From Streptomyces sp. NBC_01591 (GTDB taxonomy: Bacteria; Actinomycetota; Actinomycetes; Streptomycetales; Streptomycetaceae), in assembly GCF_035918155.1 (NCBI RefSeq), contig NZ_CP109327.1:7068001-7132000 (forward strand): 64,000 nucleotides of DNA, given 5' to 3'. Made by a program: the position numbers and the translations under genes. The notes beneath the pieces are model-generated. The model made no database searches and was not told where the DNA came from. It saw only the letters and a list, made by a program, of their open reading frames with translations. This document shows, in pieces, positions 1 to 7,470 of this stretch; the first letter of the stretch is position 1, and each line of letters begins with the position of its first letter.

Positions 1-291
1 CGGGGCACGGGAGTCACCCTTGATCCGGTTCAGATGCTTCTGGACCGACGGCTTCGTCGGCACCGGCACCCGGACCCGCTTACGGGCCTCCGCCTCCGTG
101 ACCCCCGCGTCCACGAGAGCCTGGACCTGGTGTCGCCACTGCTGATGCGCGGCCACCTTCATGCCAAGTGCGTGGTTGAACGCCCAACGAGCCGCACCTG
201 CATGACGGAGCAGCACCTCTTCCTGAGCAGAGGTCGGGTCCAACGTGAACCGGAACGCCCGAAGCACCTCGGACTGCACGAGAACCACCAC
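1..291 (-). CDS. TnpB-like (IS200/IS605 or IS607 OrfB) protein, N-terminal part
   Basis: Leftward reading frame that runs off the window edge; about 97 N-terminal residues are present. The opening (LRAFRFTLDPT, then RHAGAARWAFNHALGMK, later RVPVPTKPSVQKHLN and IKGDSRA) matches the N-terminal helix-turn-helix region of actinobacterial TnpB, an RNA-guided nuclease carried by IS200/IS605 and IS607 elements. An in-frame TAG lies at 298-300. GGAGG (292-296) precedes GTG codons at 291, 288 and 279, and the start among these is uncertain. No TnpA is visible upstream on this strand, so it may be a solo tnpB. Catalytic residues lie outside the window. Confidence 0.8.
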   Translation of the reverse strand, partial: MVVLVQSEVLRAFRFTLDPTSAQEEVLLRHAGAARWAFNHALGMKVAAHQQWRHQVQALVDAGVTEAEARKRVRVPVPTKPSVQKHLNRIKGDSRAP

Positions 292-424
292 CCTCCACTA
301 CATGCTGGTGCCAAGTCACAGCTGACTGTAGGCGGTGCCACTGACAATTGCTCTGACCTGCACGTTGCGAGTGAGTAGGGCCCGCCCGCAGCTGGTCGGC
401 GCGATCGTCAGCTGCGAGCGGGAG

Positions 425-582
425 TCATCGGTTCAGCCACGAGGTGCCCGGCCGGTCCCACGACGGGCGGGCGTAGGGCGTGTAGTGGTCGCCCTTGTGC
501 CCTTGCGGGAGGGTGCACCGCGCGGCGGTCTTCGGCTCCATGTCCCAGTAGCAGTGCTGATGTCCGTCGATTCCGTCTTCAT
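425..582 (-). pseudogene. Frameshifted copy of a small GHKGDHYTPY-motif protein
   Basis: The frame ending at 425 reads CTLPQGHKGDHYTPYARPSWDRPGTSW and aligns closely with the intact protein at 55117-55302. The natural start, an ATG at 582 in an ATGA overlap with the upstream gene (like the GTGA overlap in the right copy), is in a different frame. Relative to the right copy about one base (plus one codon) is lost just after the shared TCGACGGAC. Either the gene is broken, or translation restarts at ATG 541 to give 38 residues. Confidence 0.55.
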
Positions 583-722
583 CGGCGGGCCTCCCGCCAA
601 GCCCGGCCGAGCTGTACCACCGTGGGGCAGGCCGACCCAGCCCTGCAGGCCGCACAGGTCAAGGTGTGGCCGAGCAGCGTCTTATACGCGGCGTCCGGCG
701 AGGGGTTCCTCAGGGAGGTCAC
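579..722 (-). CDS. Small Cys-containing conserved protein (left paralogue)
   Basis: 47 residues from GTG 722. It contains DAAYKTLLGHTLTCAACR and ACPTVV, almost identical to the protein at 54947-55120. The CAAC pair plus a third Cys could bind a metal. The start overlaps the upstream stop by four bases (GTGA), indicating translational coupling. It is the second gene of a three-gene unit divergent from an XRE-TPR regulator. Function unknown. Confidence 0.65.
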   Translation of the reverse strand: MTSLRNPSPDAAYKTLLGHTLTCAACRAGSACPTVVQLGRAWREARR

Positions 723-919
723 TTCTGGCCCTTCCAGCACGTGGGGCAGCAACGGGGAAACCAGCGGCAAGACGTGCCGTGCGCGTCCACCGGGCGCGGC
801 CTGAGGTCATGAGCCGCCGCGTTCGAGAGGGGCGCGGCACAGAAGCAGCAGTTCGCGCCGCGCTGCTGCGCCTCGGACAGCGACGCCACGGGCGGAAGGT
901 CGAACACCTTGGTTGTCAT
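719..919 (-). CDS. Small Cys-rich protein, first gene of regulator-linked operon
   Basis: 66 residues from ATG 919. Cysteines occur as CCFC in the middle and CRWFPRCCPTC near the end, suggesting a zinc-binding fold. It is divergent from the XRE-TPR regulator at 1100, with about 180 bases between starts. The positional equivalent in the right-hand module (54564-54950) is a different, larger protein. No function recognised. Confidence 0.6.
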   Translation of the reverse strand: MTTKVFDLPPVASLSEAQQRGANCCFCAAPLSNAAAHDLRPRPVDAHGTSCRWFPRCCPTCWKGQK

Positions 920-1099
920 GCGGCTCGGCTCCCGGCCTACATCGATTGAGGGGCATCCAGCTAGATCGCTGTACCGCCCGCGTTCACACCCTGATGATGT
1001 GTGTGCACGTTGAGCAGCGAATAGGTCGCCGGATGGCCATGCGTGGCCACGTAGCGGCCATGGCCGGAAGCGCGAACGATGACACCTCAGACTGGACAC

Positions 1100-2341
1100 A
1101 TGGGCCGCAACGACGCGCTGCGGGCCGCCCGCTTACGCAAGGGGTGGCGAACCATCGAAGCCGCTGCCACGGCCATCACAGAGCACGGGCAACAACTCCT
1201 CGACGACCGCCAGTTCACCGTCTCCTCCCGCACCTGGCGGCGCTGGGAAGGCGACCGACCCGGATGGCCGGCCGAGGAGACCGCGATCGTCATTCACGAC
1301 GCGCTCGGCCGATGGCCGGAAGACCTCGGCTTCACGACCCCGCCGGGCTGGATCCGGCCCGAGCACCACGAAGAGGATCAGGTGCGCCGAGCTTTCGTCT
1401 CCGTTACCGCCGCCGCGCTCGTTGCCGGGCCGGTCGCGCCACAGCACGTCGACCCTGCCCTGATCGACTACTTCCAGCAGCAGTTGGAAGGGCACTACCG
1501 AGCTGACATGTTCCTCGGCCCGCACGACCTGATCGGCACCGTGTCCGCGCAGTACCAGCTGATTGACAAGCTGGTTCGCTCCGCGAAGGGCGAAACTCGC
1601 CGTGGACTACTTCGCGTCGGTGCGGCCTACGCCGCGCTCGTCGGCTGGCTGTACCAGGACGCCGGGGACATGGACGGTGCAGCGTTCTGGAGGGGCGTCA
1701 CGCAGGAAATCGCGATGCGGTCCCGCGACCCGCACCTCATCGGCTACTCGCTCGTCAACCAGGCCCAGGTGCGCACAGACCTCGGCGATGGACACGCAGT
1801 CGTCGACCTCTGCGAGGCCGCGCTCGACGACGCCGACCAGCTCGTCCCCAAGGTGCGCATCATGGCCATGCAGCAGCAGGCCCACGGCGCCAGCCTCACC
1901 GGCGACCGCGACCTGGTCGACCAGCTCATCGACCAGGCCGACCGGCTGTTGCCTCGTGTCGACGACGACCTGCCATGGGGCAACGCCTGCCGACGAACCC
2001 CTGGCTACCTCGAAGTACAGCGAGCCACCTGCTACGGGCGGCTCGGCCTCGGAGCAGAGGCTGGCGCCCTCTGGTCGCAAGTCCTCGCCATCGTCCCGGA
2101 GACCGCCCGCCGCGACCGCGGGGTGTACATGGCACGCCAGGCGACAGCAGCCGCCGCAGCGCGGGAACCGGATCAGGCGGTGGAGATCGCCCGGACCGTG
2201 GCCACGATCGCGGTAGAGACCCGCTCGGCCAGAATGCGGCGGGAGTTGGTCACCCTGGAGCGGGCAATGCGGCCGTGGCAAGATGCCCCGGTCGGCCGGG
2301 ATCTCGCTGAGATCCTGGAGCCCGTGACCGAGGGGAACTGA
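1100..2341 (+). CDS. XRE-family regulator with TPR-like C-terminal region
   Basis: 413 residues from ATG 1100 (MGRNDALRAARLRKGW); an in-frame ATG at 1079 lies just upstream. Residues 1-85 form an XRE-like DNA-binding region with a TWRRWEGD segment. The remaining ~300 residues are helical and rich in TPR-like repeats (AYAALVGWLYQDAGD, YSLVNQAQVRTDLGD), as in the large family of Streptomyces regulators that sense small ligands or peptides through a TPR domain. It is paralogous in layout to 53141-54373. It is divergent from small genes that it probably controls. The ligand is unknown. Confidence 0.85.
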   Translation: MGRNDALRAARLRKGWRTIEAAATAITEHGQQLLDDRQFTVSSRTWRRWEGDRPGWPAEETAIVIHDALGRWPEDLGFTTPPGWIRPEHHEEDQVRRAFVSVTAAALVAGPVAPQHVDPALIDYFQQQLEGHYRADMFLGPHDLIGTVSAQYQLIDKLVRSAKGETRRGLLRVGAAYAALVGWLYQDAGDMDGAAFWRGVTQEIAMRSRDPHLIGYSLVNQAQVRTDLGDGHAVVDLCEAALDDADQLVPKVRIMAMQQQAHGASLTGDRDLVDQLIDQADRLLPRVDDDLPWGNACRRTPGYLEVQRATCYGRLGLGAEAGALWSQVLAIVPETARRDRGVYMARQATAAAAAREPDQAVEIARTVATIAVETRSARMRRELVTLERAMRPWQDAPVGRDLAEILEPVTEGN

Positions 2342-2343
2342 GC

Positions 2344-2661
2344 GTGGCTGAGGGACTGGTACCGCTGACGGACGAGGAGATCGCGGAGCGGCTGGCCGCA
2401 CTGCCGGAATGGACCCGCGAAGGCAACGAGATCACGCGCCGAGTAGACGTCCGGTACCACGCAGGTGTCGCGTTGATCGTGCACATCGCTGACCGGGAAC
2501 GCCGCATCGGCCACCACGCAGACATCGACCTCAGAATCGACCACCTGCGCATCGCCGTCACGACGCACGACGCTGACTACAAGCTGACCGAGGCAGACTT
2601 CGATCTCGCGGCCCGGATCGACGCCATCGCTGCGGCACACCAGTCCACTCCGCTCGACTGA
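2344..2661 (+). CDS. Pterin-4a-carbinolamine dehydratase-like protein
   Basis: 105 residues from a GTG two bases after the previous stop. The pattern LPEWTREGNEITR...HHADIDLRIDHLRIAVTTHD...LTEADFDLAARIDAIA matches the PCD/DCoH family, which dehydrates 4a-hydroxytetrahydropterins. The length is normal (~100 residues). The family HHP motif is HHA here. It probably shares a transcript with the upstream regulator, a common pairing in actinomycetes. Its substrate here may not be biopterin. Confidence 0.85.
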   Translation: MAEGLVPLTDEEIAERLAALPEWTREGNEITRRVDVRYHAGVALIVHIADRERRIGHHADIDLRIDHLRIAVTTHDADYKLTEADFDLAARIDAIAAAHQSTPLD

Positions 2662-2750
2662 TCACGGACGCACGAAAGCGCACCCTGCCCAAGCCGCAGC
2701 CGGAACAGTGGCGTAGTTCATGAGCGGCGATGATCCGGCACAGGTGATCC

Positions 2751-2773
2751 GCCCCCTTCCCCGAGAAGGGGGC
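2751..2773 (+). terminator. Hairpin terminator after the PCD-like gene
   Basis: Perfect 9-bp stem GCCCCCTTC/GAAGGGGGC with a five-base loop, 90 bases after the stop at 2661. There is no U-tract, as is usual for Streptomyces. The rest of the 350-base gap 2662-3010 shows no convincing gene, tRNA or repeat. Confidence 0.55.
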
Positions 2774-3010
2774 AGAGTGCCGTCCAGCTGCGACTAGGTG
2801 GTCACCGAGGTGCAAGTCGGACGGCAGCAGCAGCTAACCAGGTTGCGAGGTTCTACCCAAAACGCCCCATGGACCATATGGGCGTATGGCAACGGACTGG
2901 TTGCCACCCTCGACGCATGAACACACCGAGGGCATTCGGACCTGCGCCTACTGTCGGCCGGGTACCAAACTCGGGATGCTGCGAGTAGCAGCCTGGTGCA
3001 GGTTGGAGGC

Positions 3011-3223
3011 ATGAGCGCTCCGATAGTCGTGCACCGCCCGGCACCGGCCACCGGCGGCCGGGCGGTCACTATCAACGGTGAGATCGCCGGTCTCGCCCAC
3101 GACGACCGCGACCTGATCGAATTCCTCCGACGGGCCGGGATCTACGACGCCGAGCATTGCCTCGACGACCCTTACTGGGTCGAGTGGCGCGGTGGCCAGG
3201 CCCATCGGTACGAAGCAGCGTGA
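3011..3223 (+). CDS. Small conserved protein next to Rep-like gene
   Basis: 70 residues from ATG 3011, with a good GGAGG five bases upstream. It contains GEIAGLAHDDRDLIEFLRRAGI and DDPYWVEWRGG. Small acidic proteins like this are common beside replication genes of integrative Streptomyces plasmids, to my recollection. It converges on the Rep-like gene at 3268-4572. Function unknown. Confidence 0.65.
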   Translation: MSAPIVVHRPAPATGGRAVTINGEIAGLAHDDRDLIEFLRRAGIYDAEHCLDDPYWVEWRGGQAHRYEAA

Positions 3224-3267
3224 CGGAGACGCCCCCCGCCCGGCCGTAGCCGGACCGTCCGTGCCGA

Positions 3268-4572
3268 TCATGTAAAGGCCGACTCACGAGCGGCGCGACC
3301 GACGGCGTACGAGCACAGCCTCGTGCCGTACAGATCCAGCGCGTCGTCCGGGTCCTCATCGTAGTGCGCGGCGATCTCCTGCCACCGGTCCCAGCCGTAC
3401 AACCGGGCATGCCTGCGGTCGTCATCGGTCCGCACGGCCTCTCCCGGGGTCTCCCGGGTCTGGAGCCACTGCTGCCACGCCACATTCGGCACGGAGGCGA
3501 CGGCCTCGTGCTGGGCCGCGGCGCGGGCCGTGTCCGCGCGAGTCTCCGCCTCGAGGGCAGCGGTGATGAAAGCGGCCGGCCGGGCAGGCCGCCATCCCAG
3601 AGCCATGCCCTGGAGCTCGGCGGCGATGTCGTGCGCCTCGAGGCCGCGGTCGATCAGCGGGCGGAGCGCGTACGCCAGTCGGCGCAGCCCCTCGCGCTGG
3701 GTCCACCCGACGAGCGGCCGGACCTGCCGGGCGATCGCGATATCCCGGGCCACCTGCAGGGGACTCCGGGCCGACGAGCCGCTCTTGCTTCTAGTGCTCC
3801 GGCTGGTCCGGCCGCCACCGCTGCTCTCGATCTTGGGAGTTGACGCCTTCGAGGACGTCGCGCGCTCGCGCGAGGTGTCTTTACTACCACTCTCAACCTC
3901 AGCTTCAGGTGATCGGTGGTAACGACCAAGAGAATGGGGTGCACGACCCCCTGAACTGCGGTTATCCACAAGGCGGTTATCCACAGGGCGAACCTTCGAC
4001 CGGGCGGCCTCCACCGCACGCGCCCGTCCCTCGTCCGTCACGCCGACGACCCGGGCCGCATACCCAGCCCCAGCGATCCGGTGCCCCATCGCCTCGTCGA
4101 ACACCGCGGGAATCGTCGCGGCATAGATCGTCGCCGTACCCGCGTACAGACGTCCGGGCAGGCACAGGTTCCGCCGGGACCCGTGCCGAACCCACGCCAG
4201 CGCCCCGAGCTCGCGGAGATACCGCACATGCCGCTTCACCGTCGCAGCCGAGACCCCGCACCGGCCAGCGGTCCCCACCAGGTCGTACAGAACAGTCCCC
4301 TCCGTGAAGTCCATGCGGCCGGCCAGGTCCTGGGCCACGGTCAACGTCGTCTTACCCGCGCGCGGGTGCAGCCCGGTACCGACCAGCCACGCCACAGCAC
4401 GCAGCCACGCCCGCGGCTCAGCCCGCCGAGACGTCGTGGTAGAAGCCTCCTGCAGGAGACGAGGATGAGGGGCCCATGCCGGTTTCGGGCATGGCGAATC
4501 AGCGCAGCGCGAAGCCGCGCCGGTAGTACGACGCATCGAGAGTCCGTGAAGAAAGGGCAGGCCCCGGAACAT
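3268..4572 (-). CDS. Winged-helix Rep-like protein of an ICE/plasmid
   Basis: 434 residues if started at ATG 4572; an alternative ATG at 4536 drops the first 12 residues. Residues ~85-140 form a helix-turn-helix (GRCGVSAATVKRHVRYLRELG) of the kind found in replication initiators and HTH proteins of actinomycete integrative elements. A disordered Ser/Arg-rich linker (~200-255) leads to a helical C-terminal domain with DDRRHARLYGWDRWQEIAAHY. Three further leftward genes lie upstream. Initiator activity is inferred; no nuclease motif is visible. Confidence 0.6.
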   Translation of the reverse strand: MFRGLPFLHGLSMRRTTGAASRCADSPCPKPAWAPHPRLLQEASTTTSRRAEPRAWLRAVAWLVGTGLHPRAGKTTLTVAQDLAGRMDFTEGTVLYDLVGTAGRCGVSAATVKRHVRYLRELGALAWVRHGSRRNLCLPGRLYAGTATIYAATIPAVFDEAMGHRIAGAGYAARVVGVTDEGRARAVEAARSKVRPVDNRLVDNRSSGGRAPHSLGRYHRSPEAEVESGSKDTSRERATSSKASTPKIESSGGGRTSRSTRSKSGSSARSPLQVARDIAIARQVRPLVGWTQREGLRRLAYALRPLIDRGLEAHDIAAELQGMALGWRPARPAAFITAALEAETRADTARAAAQHEAVASVPNVAWQQWLQTRETPGEAVRTDDDRRHARLYGWDRWQEIAAHYDEDPDDALDLYGTRLCSYAVGRAARESAFT

Positions 4573-4607
4573 CCCGCCGGAGCCCGCCGACGGCTACATA
4601 AGGACGA

Positions 4608-4739
4608 TCAGGACTGGGAAGCCCCAGTCAGCTGCGCCCGCAGAGAGCGCAACCGCTCATCGAAAACCGGGAGCGCGGCAACCAGCTGGACGACGCCAGC
4701 CTCATCCAGCACGCAGGACTCCCACTTGACCGCACGCAT
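4608..4739 (-). CDS. 43-residue hypothetical protein
   Basis: Starts MRAVKWESCVLDEAG with an ATG that overlaps the stop of the upstream gene by one base (TGATG), so it is translationally coupled. It is third in the leftward unit 5473 to 3268. No recognised domain. Confidence 0.5.
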   Translation of the reverse strand: MRAVKWESCVLDEAGVVQLVAALPVFDERLRSLRAQLTGASQS

Positions 4740-5089
4740 CAACGGACACCCACCTCAGCGGCATGCAGAGCCACAGCCGACCGAAACCCGCGCAGCGTCG
4801 ACGCCGGGTCCGGAGAATTACCGATCGCGATCTCCATCGCCGCCGCGGCCAGGGAGAACGCAGCATGCGACAACTGCTCCTCCTCCGGCTCATCCAACGG
4901 CGTCCTCCCCGGGAAGAGCACATCCGCCAAACTCCGCCGATCGGCAATCAGACTGACCAGATCAGCAGTCCTCTCACGGATCAGCTGATCCATACCCGCC
5001 AGGGGATCGGTGCGCGAACGGAACGTGACACGCGCCTCAGTGACCGGCTCGCGAGTGGTGACCAAGGGCAGGTCAGCGGTACGGTTCAT
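4739..5089 (-). CDS. Hypothetical protein, 116 residues
   Basis: Starts MNRTADLPLVTTREPV, preceded by GAGGAG at good spacing. The helical central part (DQLIRERTADLVSLIADRR) and acidic PLDEPEEEQLSHAAFSLAAAAMEIAIG segment show no recognised domain. It lies between the HTH gene and the Rep-like gene, so it is probably part of the maintenance unit. Confidence 0.6.
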   Translation of the reverse strand: MNRTADLPLVTTREPVTEARVTFRSRTDPLAGMDQLIRERTADLVSLIADRRSLADVLFPGRTPLDEPEEEQLSHAAFSLAAAAMEIAIGNSPDPASTLRGFRSAVALHAAEVGVR

Positions 5090-5188
5090 GACGAACTCTC
5101 CTCTTTGAAACGGATGGGGTTCTTGATCAGCGGGCTGCGATCCCGCTGGTTCTCGCGGCCGGGCGGCTCCTACACCGCTCGGCCGTAC

Positions 5189-5473
5189 TCATTCCTTCGG
5201 CGATTCGTCGGCGCGCCCGGGTGCGTCGGGGTCATCCGCGATGATTTGCCGAACACGGGCGAAGCTGATTCCTGACGCCTGAGCGATCTGCCGGTAGGTC
5301 ATTCCGCCGGCCTGCATTTCCAGCACCGCCTGTCGACGCTCACGCCGGACCTTCTCGCCGACTGACCTAAGCAACTCAGTTAGTTGCTTCGCTCGCACCG
5401 CAGGGGGCTCGCCCTCCGCGAGCACATCGATGGCATCGAGCACGCGCTGCACCTCCTTTGCCCGGTCTTTCAT
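5189..5473 (-). CDS. Small sigma-region-4-like HTH protein
   Basis: 94 residues from ATG 5473 (MKDRAKEVQRVLDAID), with GGAGAGG just upstream. An upstream start at 5512 would lack a ribosome site. The C-terminal half carries MTYRQIAQASGISFARVRQII, a clear HTH of the resolvase/sigma-4 type. First gene of the leftward unit, 46 bases from the inverted-repeat operator at 5519-5556, so it is a candidate autoregulator of the divergent promoters. Confidence 0.7.
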   Translation of the reverse strand: MKDRAKEVQRVLDAIDVLAEGEPPAVRAKQLTELLRSVGEKVRRERRQAVLEMQAGGMTYRQIAQASGISFARVRQIIADDPDAPGRADESPKE

Positions 5474-5518
5474 GTCCGTTCCTCTCCGGGGTTCGGGAGG
5501 CGGATCATCCATGCCGTC

Positions 5519-5556
5519 TTGTGTAGGACCCTACACGTGTGTAGGGTCCTACACAA
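5519..5556. promoter_or_regulatory. 38-bp inverted-repeat operator in divergent promoter
   Basis: Two perfect 18-bp arms (5519-5536 and 5539-5556) separated by GT. Each arm is itself a dyad: GTGTAGG-N2-CCTACAC at 5521-5536 and again at 5539-5554, so two tandem operator half-boxes are offset by 18 bp. It lies between the leftward HTH/Rep unit and the rightward operon at 5667. TAGGGT and TAGGAC inside the boxes could be -10 hexamers, so a bound protein would block both promoters. Confidence 0.75.
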
Positions 5557-5666
5557 CGGCTCGGAGGATCCGCCTCCTTCCGTCACAGCAAGAAGGCCCC
5601 GGCCGGAGTTCGCACCTCCATATGGCCGGGGCCAGCCAGGCACCTGCTACTGACAGGAGACTGACC

Positions 5667-6065
5667 GTGCAGCATCTTCCCACCCGCCGTACCCGCCGCG
5701 CAGCGGGGCGTGCCCGTCGCGCTGTGATCCGTGCCAGGGCCACGGCGAACCGGCTCGCCGCTTCGTGCCGCCGCCGGCCCCGCTCCATCACCACGCACCT
5801 GATCGCTGCCGGGGTTGCTCCGGCCACCGCCGCCGGGTGCTCCTCCTCGCTCCATTCCGTTGCGAAGCGGATCGGTGTTCAGCCCGCGAAGGTCACGACG
5901 ACCCGCCGTACCGCGGCCGGTGGCCGGGCCCGTCGCACGCACCCGGTGTTCCGCTACACCCGGGCGCAAGTCGCCGTACTGGTCAGCATGTACCGGCCGC
6001 GCAAAGCGGAGTACAAGGCCGCCGCCGCGCAGCTCACCCAGTTCTCGATGGGAGTGGCCGCCTGA
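5667..6065 (+). CDS. Arg/Ala-rich basic small protein, first gene of early operon
   Basis: 132 residues from GTG 5667, with GGAG seven bases upstream. Very basic N-terminal half (RRTRRAAGRARRAVIRARA), then VFRYTRAQVAVLVSMYRPRKAEYKAAAAQL. Possibly nucleic-acid binding. It opens the rightward operon downstream of the operator. Confidence 0.55.
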   Translation: MQHLPTRRTRRAAGRARRAVIRARATANRLAASCRRRPRSITTHLIAAGVAPATAAGCSSSLHSVAKRIGVQPAKVTTTRRTAAGGRARRTHPVFRYTRAQVAVLVSMYRPRKAEYKAAAAQLTQFSMGVAA

Positions 6066-6214
6066 TGTCGACCACACCCAAGACGCAGTCCGAGAAGCAG
6101 CTCGTCGCGGCCGGGACCATCCGGCCCACCCGTGACGGCGCCCGGACCATCACGACGACCGCCACGCCTGCCGGTATCTCCGGCCGGATCAGCCCTGCCG
6201 GGGGTGCCCGATGA
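6065..6214 (+). CDS. 49-residue hypothetical protein
   Basis: Starts MSTTPKTQSEKQLVAAGTI. Its ATG overlaps the previous stop by one base (TGATG). Rich in Thr/Gly/Ala, no recognised domain. Overlaps the next gene by four bases. Confidence 0.5.
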   Translation: MSTTPKTQSEKQLVAAGTIRPTRDGARTITTTATPAGISGRISPAGGAR

Positions 6215-6561
6215 ACGCCTCCTACGCCCTTGCCGTACGTCCGGCGGTTGCCCGGCAGATCACCGCGGTTGCCGAGCACCTCTCCCGCCACAGGCCGACC
6301 GACCGGATGACGGAGGCCGCCCGCATGACCGTCGCCCTGACCGCCGTCGGCAGCAACGCCGCCGCCGTCCGCCCGGTCCTCCGCGCCCTGCCCTTCCCGT
6401 CCGGCGGAATCACCCGCGGCGCGTACGCGCTCCGCATCCGAAAGACCGCCTGGGCCAACGGCGGCGACTACGAATGGACCGACGCCGACAACGAGCCGGT
6501 GATCCCGCGCCGGCCGGTCCCGGGTCCGCGCCTGCGCCCGGCGTCGGGGGTGGCCGCCTGA
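6211..6561 (+). CDS. Hypothetical protein, 116 residues
   Basis: Starts MNASYALAVRPAVARQITAV in an ATGA overlap. A helical first half and GGDYEWTDADNEPVIPRRP near the end. No domain recognised. Part of the compact early operon. Confidence 0.6.
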   Translation: MNASYALAVRPAVARQITAVAEHLSRHRPTDRMTEAARMTVALTAVGSNAAAVRPVLRALPFPSGGITRGAYALRIRKTAWANGGDYEWTDADNEPVIPRRPVPGPRLRPASGVAA

Positions 6562-6797
6562 TGGAAGCCACCACCCGCCAGCACCTGACCGCCATGGCCC
6601 AGGCGCTGACCCTCAGCTGCAACCAGATGACCGAAGCCGCCCGCATCCGGCTCGCCGGAGAGATCACCGGGCACCGGCAGGACGAAGTTGACGCAGTTCT
6701 CGGCGAAGCCCCGGCCGTGCCGCCGTACAGCACCTGCCGCGCGTACGCGCAGCTCCTCCTCGACACCGCCAACGGCGGCCTGATGGAGGCGTGCTGA
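6561..6797 (+). CDS. 78-residue hypothetical protein
   Basis: ATG overlaps the previous stop (TGATG). MEATTRQHLTAMAQALTLSCNQMTEAARIRLAGEI suggests a short helical protein. Function unknown. Confidence 0.55.
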   Translation: MEATTRQHLTAMAQALTLSCNQMTEAARIRLAGEITGHRQDEVDAVLGEAPAVPPYSTCRAYAQLLLDTANGGLMEAC

Positions 6798-6940
6798 TGG
6801 ACAAGGACGAAGCCGCCCGGGTCGCCGAACTCCAGCGCCAGGCCGCCGCCGACTACGCAGCTGCACCGGCACGTGAGGCCGAGGCCCGCAACCAGCTCGC
6901 CGAAGTCCGAAGCCATGGCAACGAAGCCGCCAGCAGCTGA
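6797..6940 (+). CDS. 47-residue Ala/Glu-rich helical peptide
   Basis: ATG overlaps the previous stop by one base. MDKDEAARVAELQRQAAADY and following residues predict a single amphipathic helix. Supported only by spacing and codon use. Confidence 0.45.
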   Translation: MDKDEAARVAELQRQAAADYAAAPAREAEARNQLAEVRSHGNEAASS

Positions 6941-7001
6941 CCACCTGACCGGCCGGGACCCCTACGGCCCGGCCCCTCATCTCACTCTCCAGGAGACCCT
7001 C

Positions 7002-7280
7002 ATGCAGAACACCCATGCCGTCACCGAGCCCTGGCCCGAGAGCACCATCGCCCGCTACCTCACCGTCGGCGGCGCAACCGTCGACTTCACATACGCCGAC
7101 GGGTGGCTCGTCGCCACCTGCACCGGATGCGGCGAGAGCGACCGGACCGATCCCGAAACCCGGTACTCCGACAGCCCCGAAGAGAAGCAGCAGCGCATCG
7201 ACAAGGTGCTCCCCGCGGCCCGCGTATGGGCGCAGGCCCACGCCGAGACCTGCCGGGCCATGCCGAAGACCGTCGCCTGA
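7002..7280 (+). CDS. Small CxxC protein, 92 residues
   Basis: ATG 7002 preceded by AGGAGA. Contains VATCTGCGESDRTDPE, a CTGC pair, plus a second Cys in HAETCRAMP, consistent with a small zinc-binding protein. Actinomycete plasmids carry many similar short proteins. Function unknown. Confidence 0.6.
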   Translation: MQNTHAVTEPWPESTIARYLTVGGATVDFTYADGWLVATCTGCGESDRTDPETRYSDSPEEKQQRIDKVLPAARVWAQAHAETCRAMPKTVA

Positions 7281-7332
7281 CCACCTTCTACCGCCGGGCC
7301 CGCACACAGTGGGCCCGGCTCCGGAGCCCCGC

Positions 7333-7470
7333 ATGCGCCGCCACTTCCACACCCCGCTCGCCCGCTGGGGCTTCACCACCCTCACCATCCTCGGCGCCGC
7401 CACCGGCCAGTACACCCCGGCCCTCATCACCGGCGCCCTCGCCACCTACGCCTGGAACACCCACCGATGA
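7333..7470 (+). CDS. 45-residue membrane peptide
   Basis: MRRHFHTPLARWGFTTLTILGAATG contains one likely transmembrane stretch after a basic N-terminus. The stop overlaps the start of the next membrane protein by four bases (ATGA), suggesting joint synthesis. Confidence 0.5.
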   Translation: MRRHFHTPLARWGFTTLTILGAATGQYTPALITGALATYAWNTHR

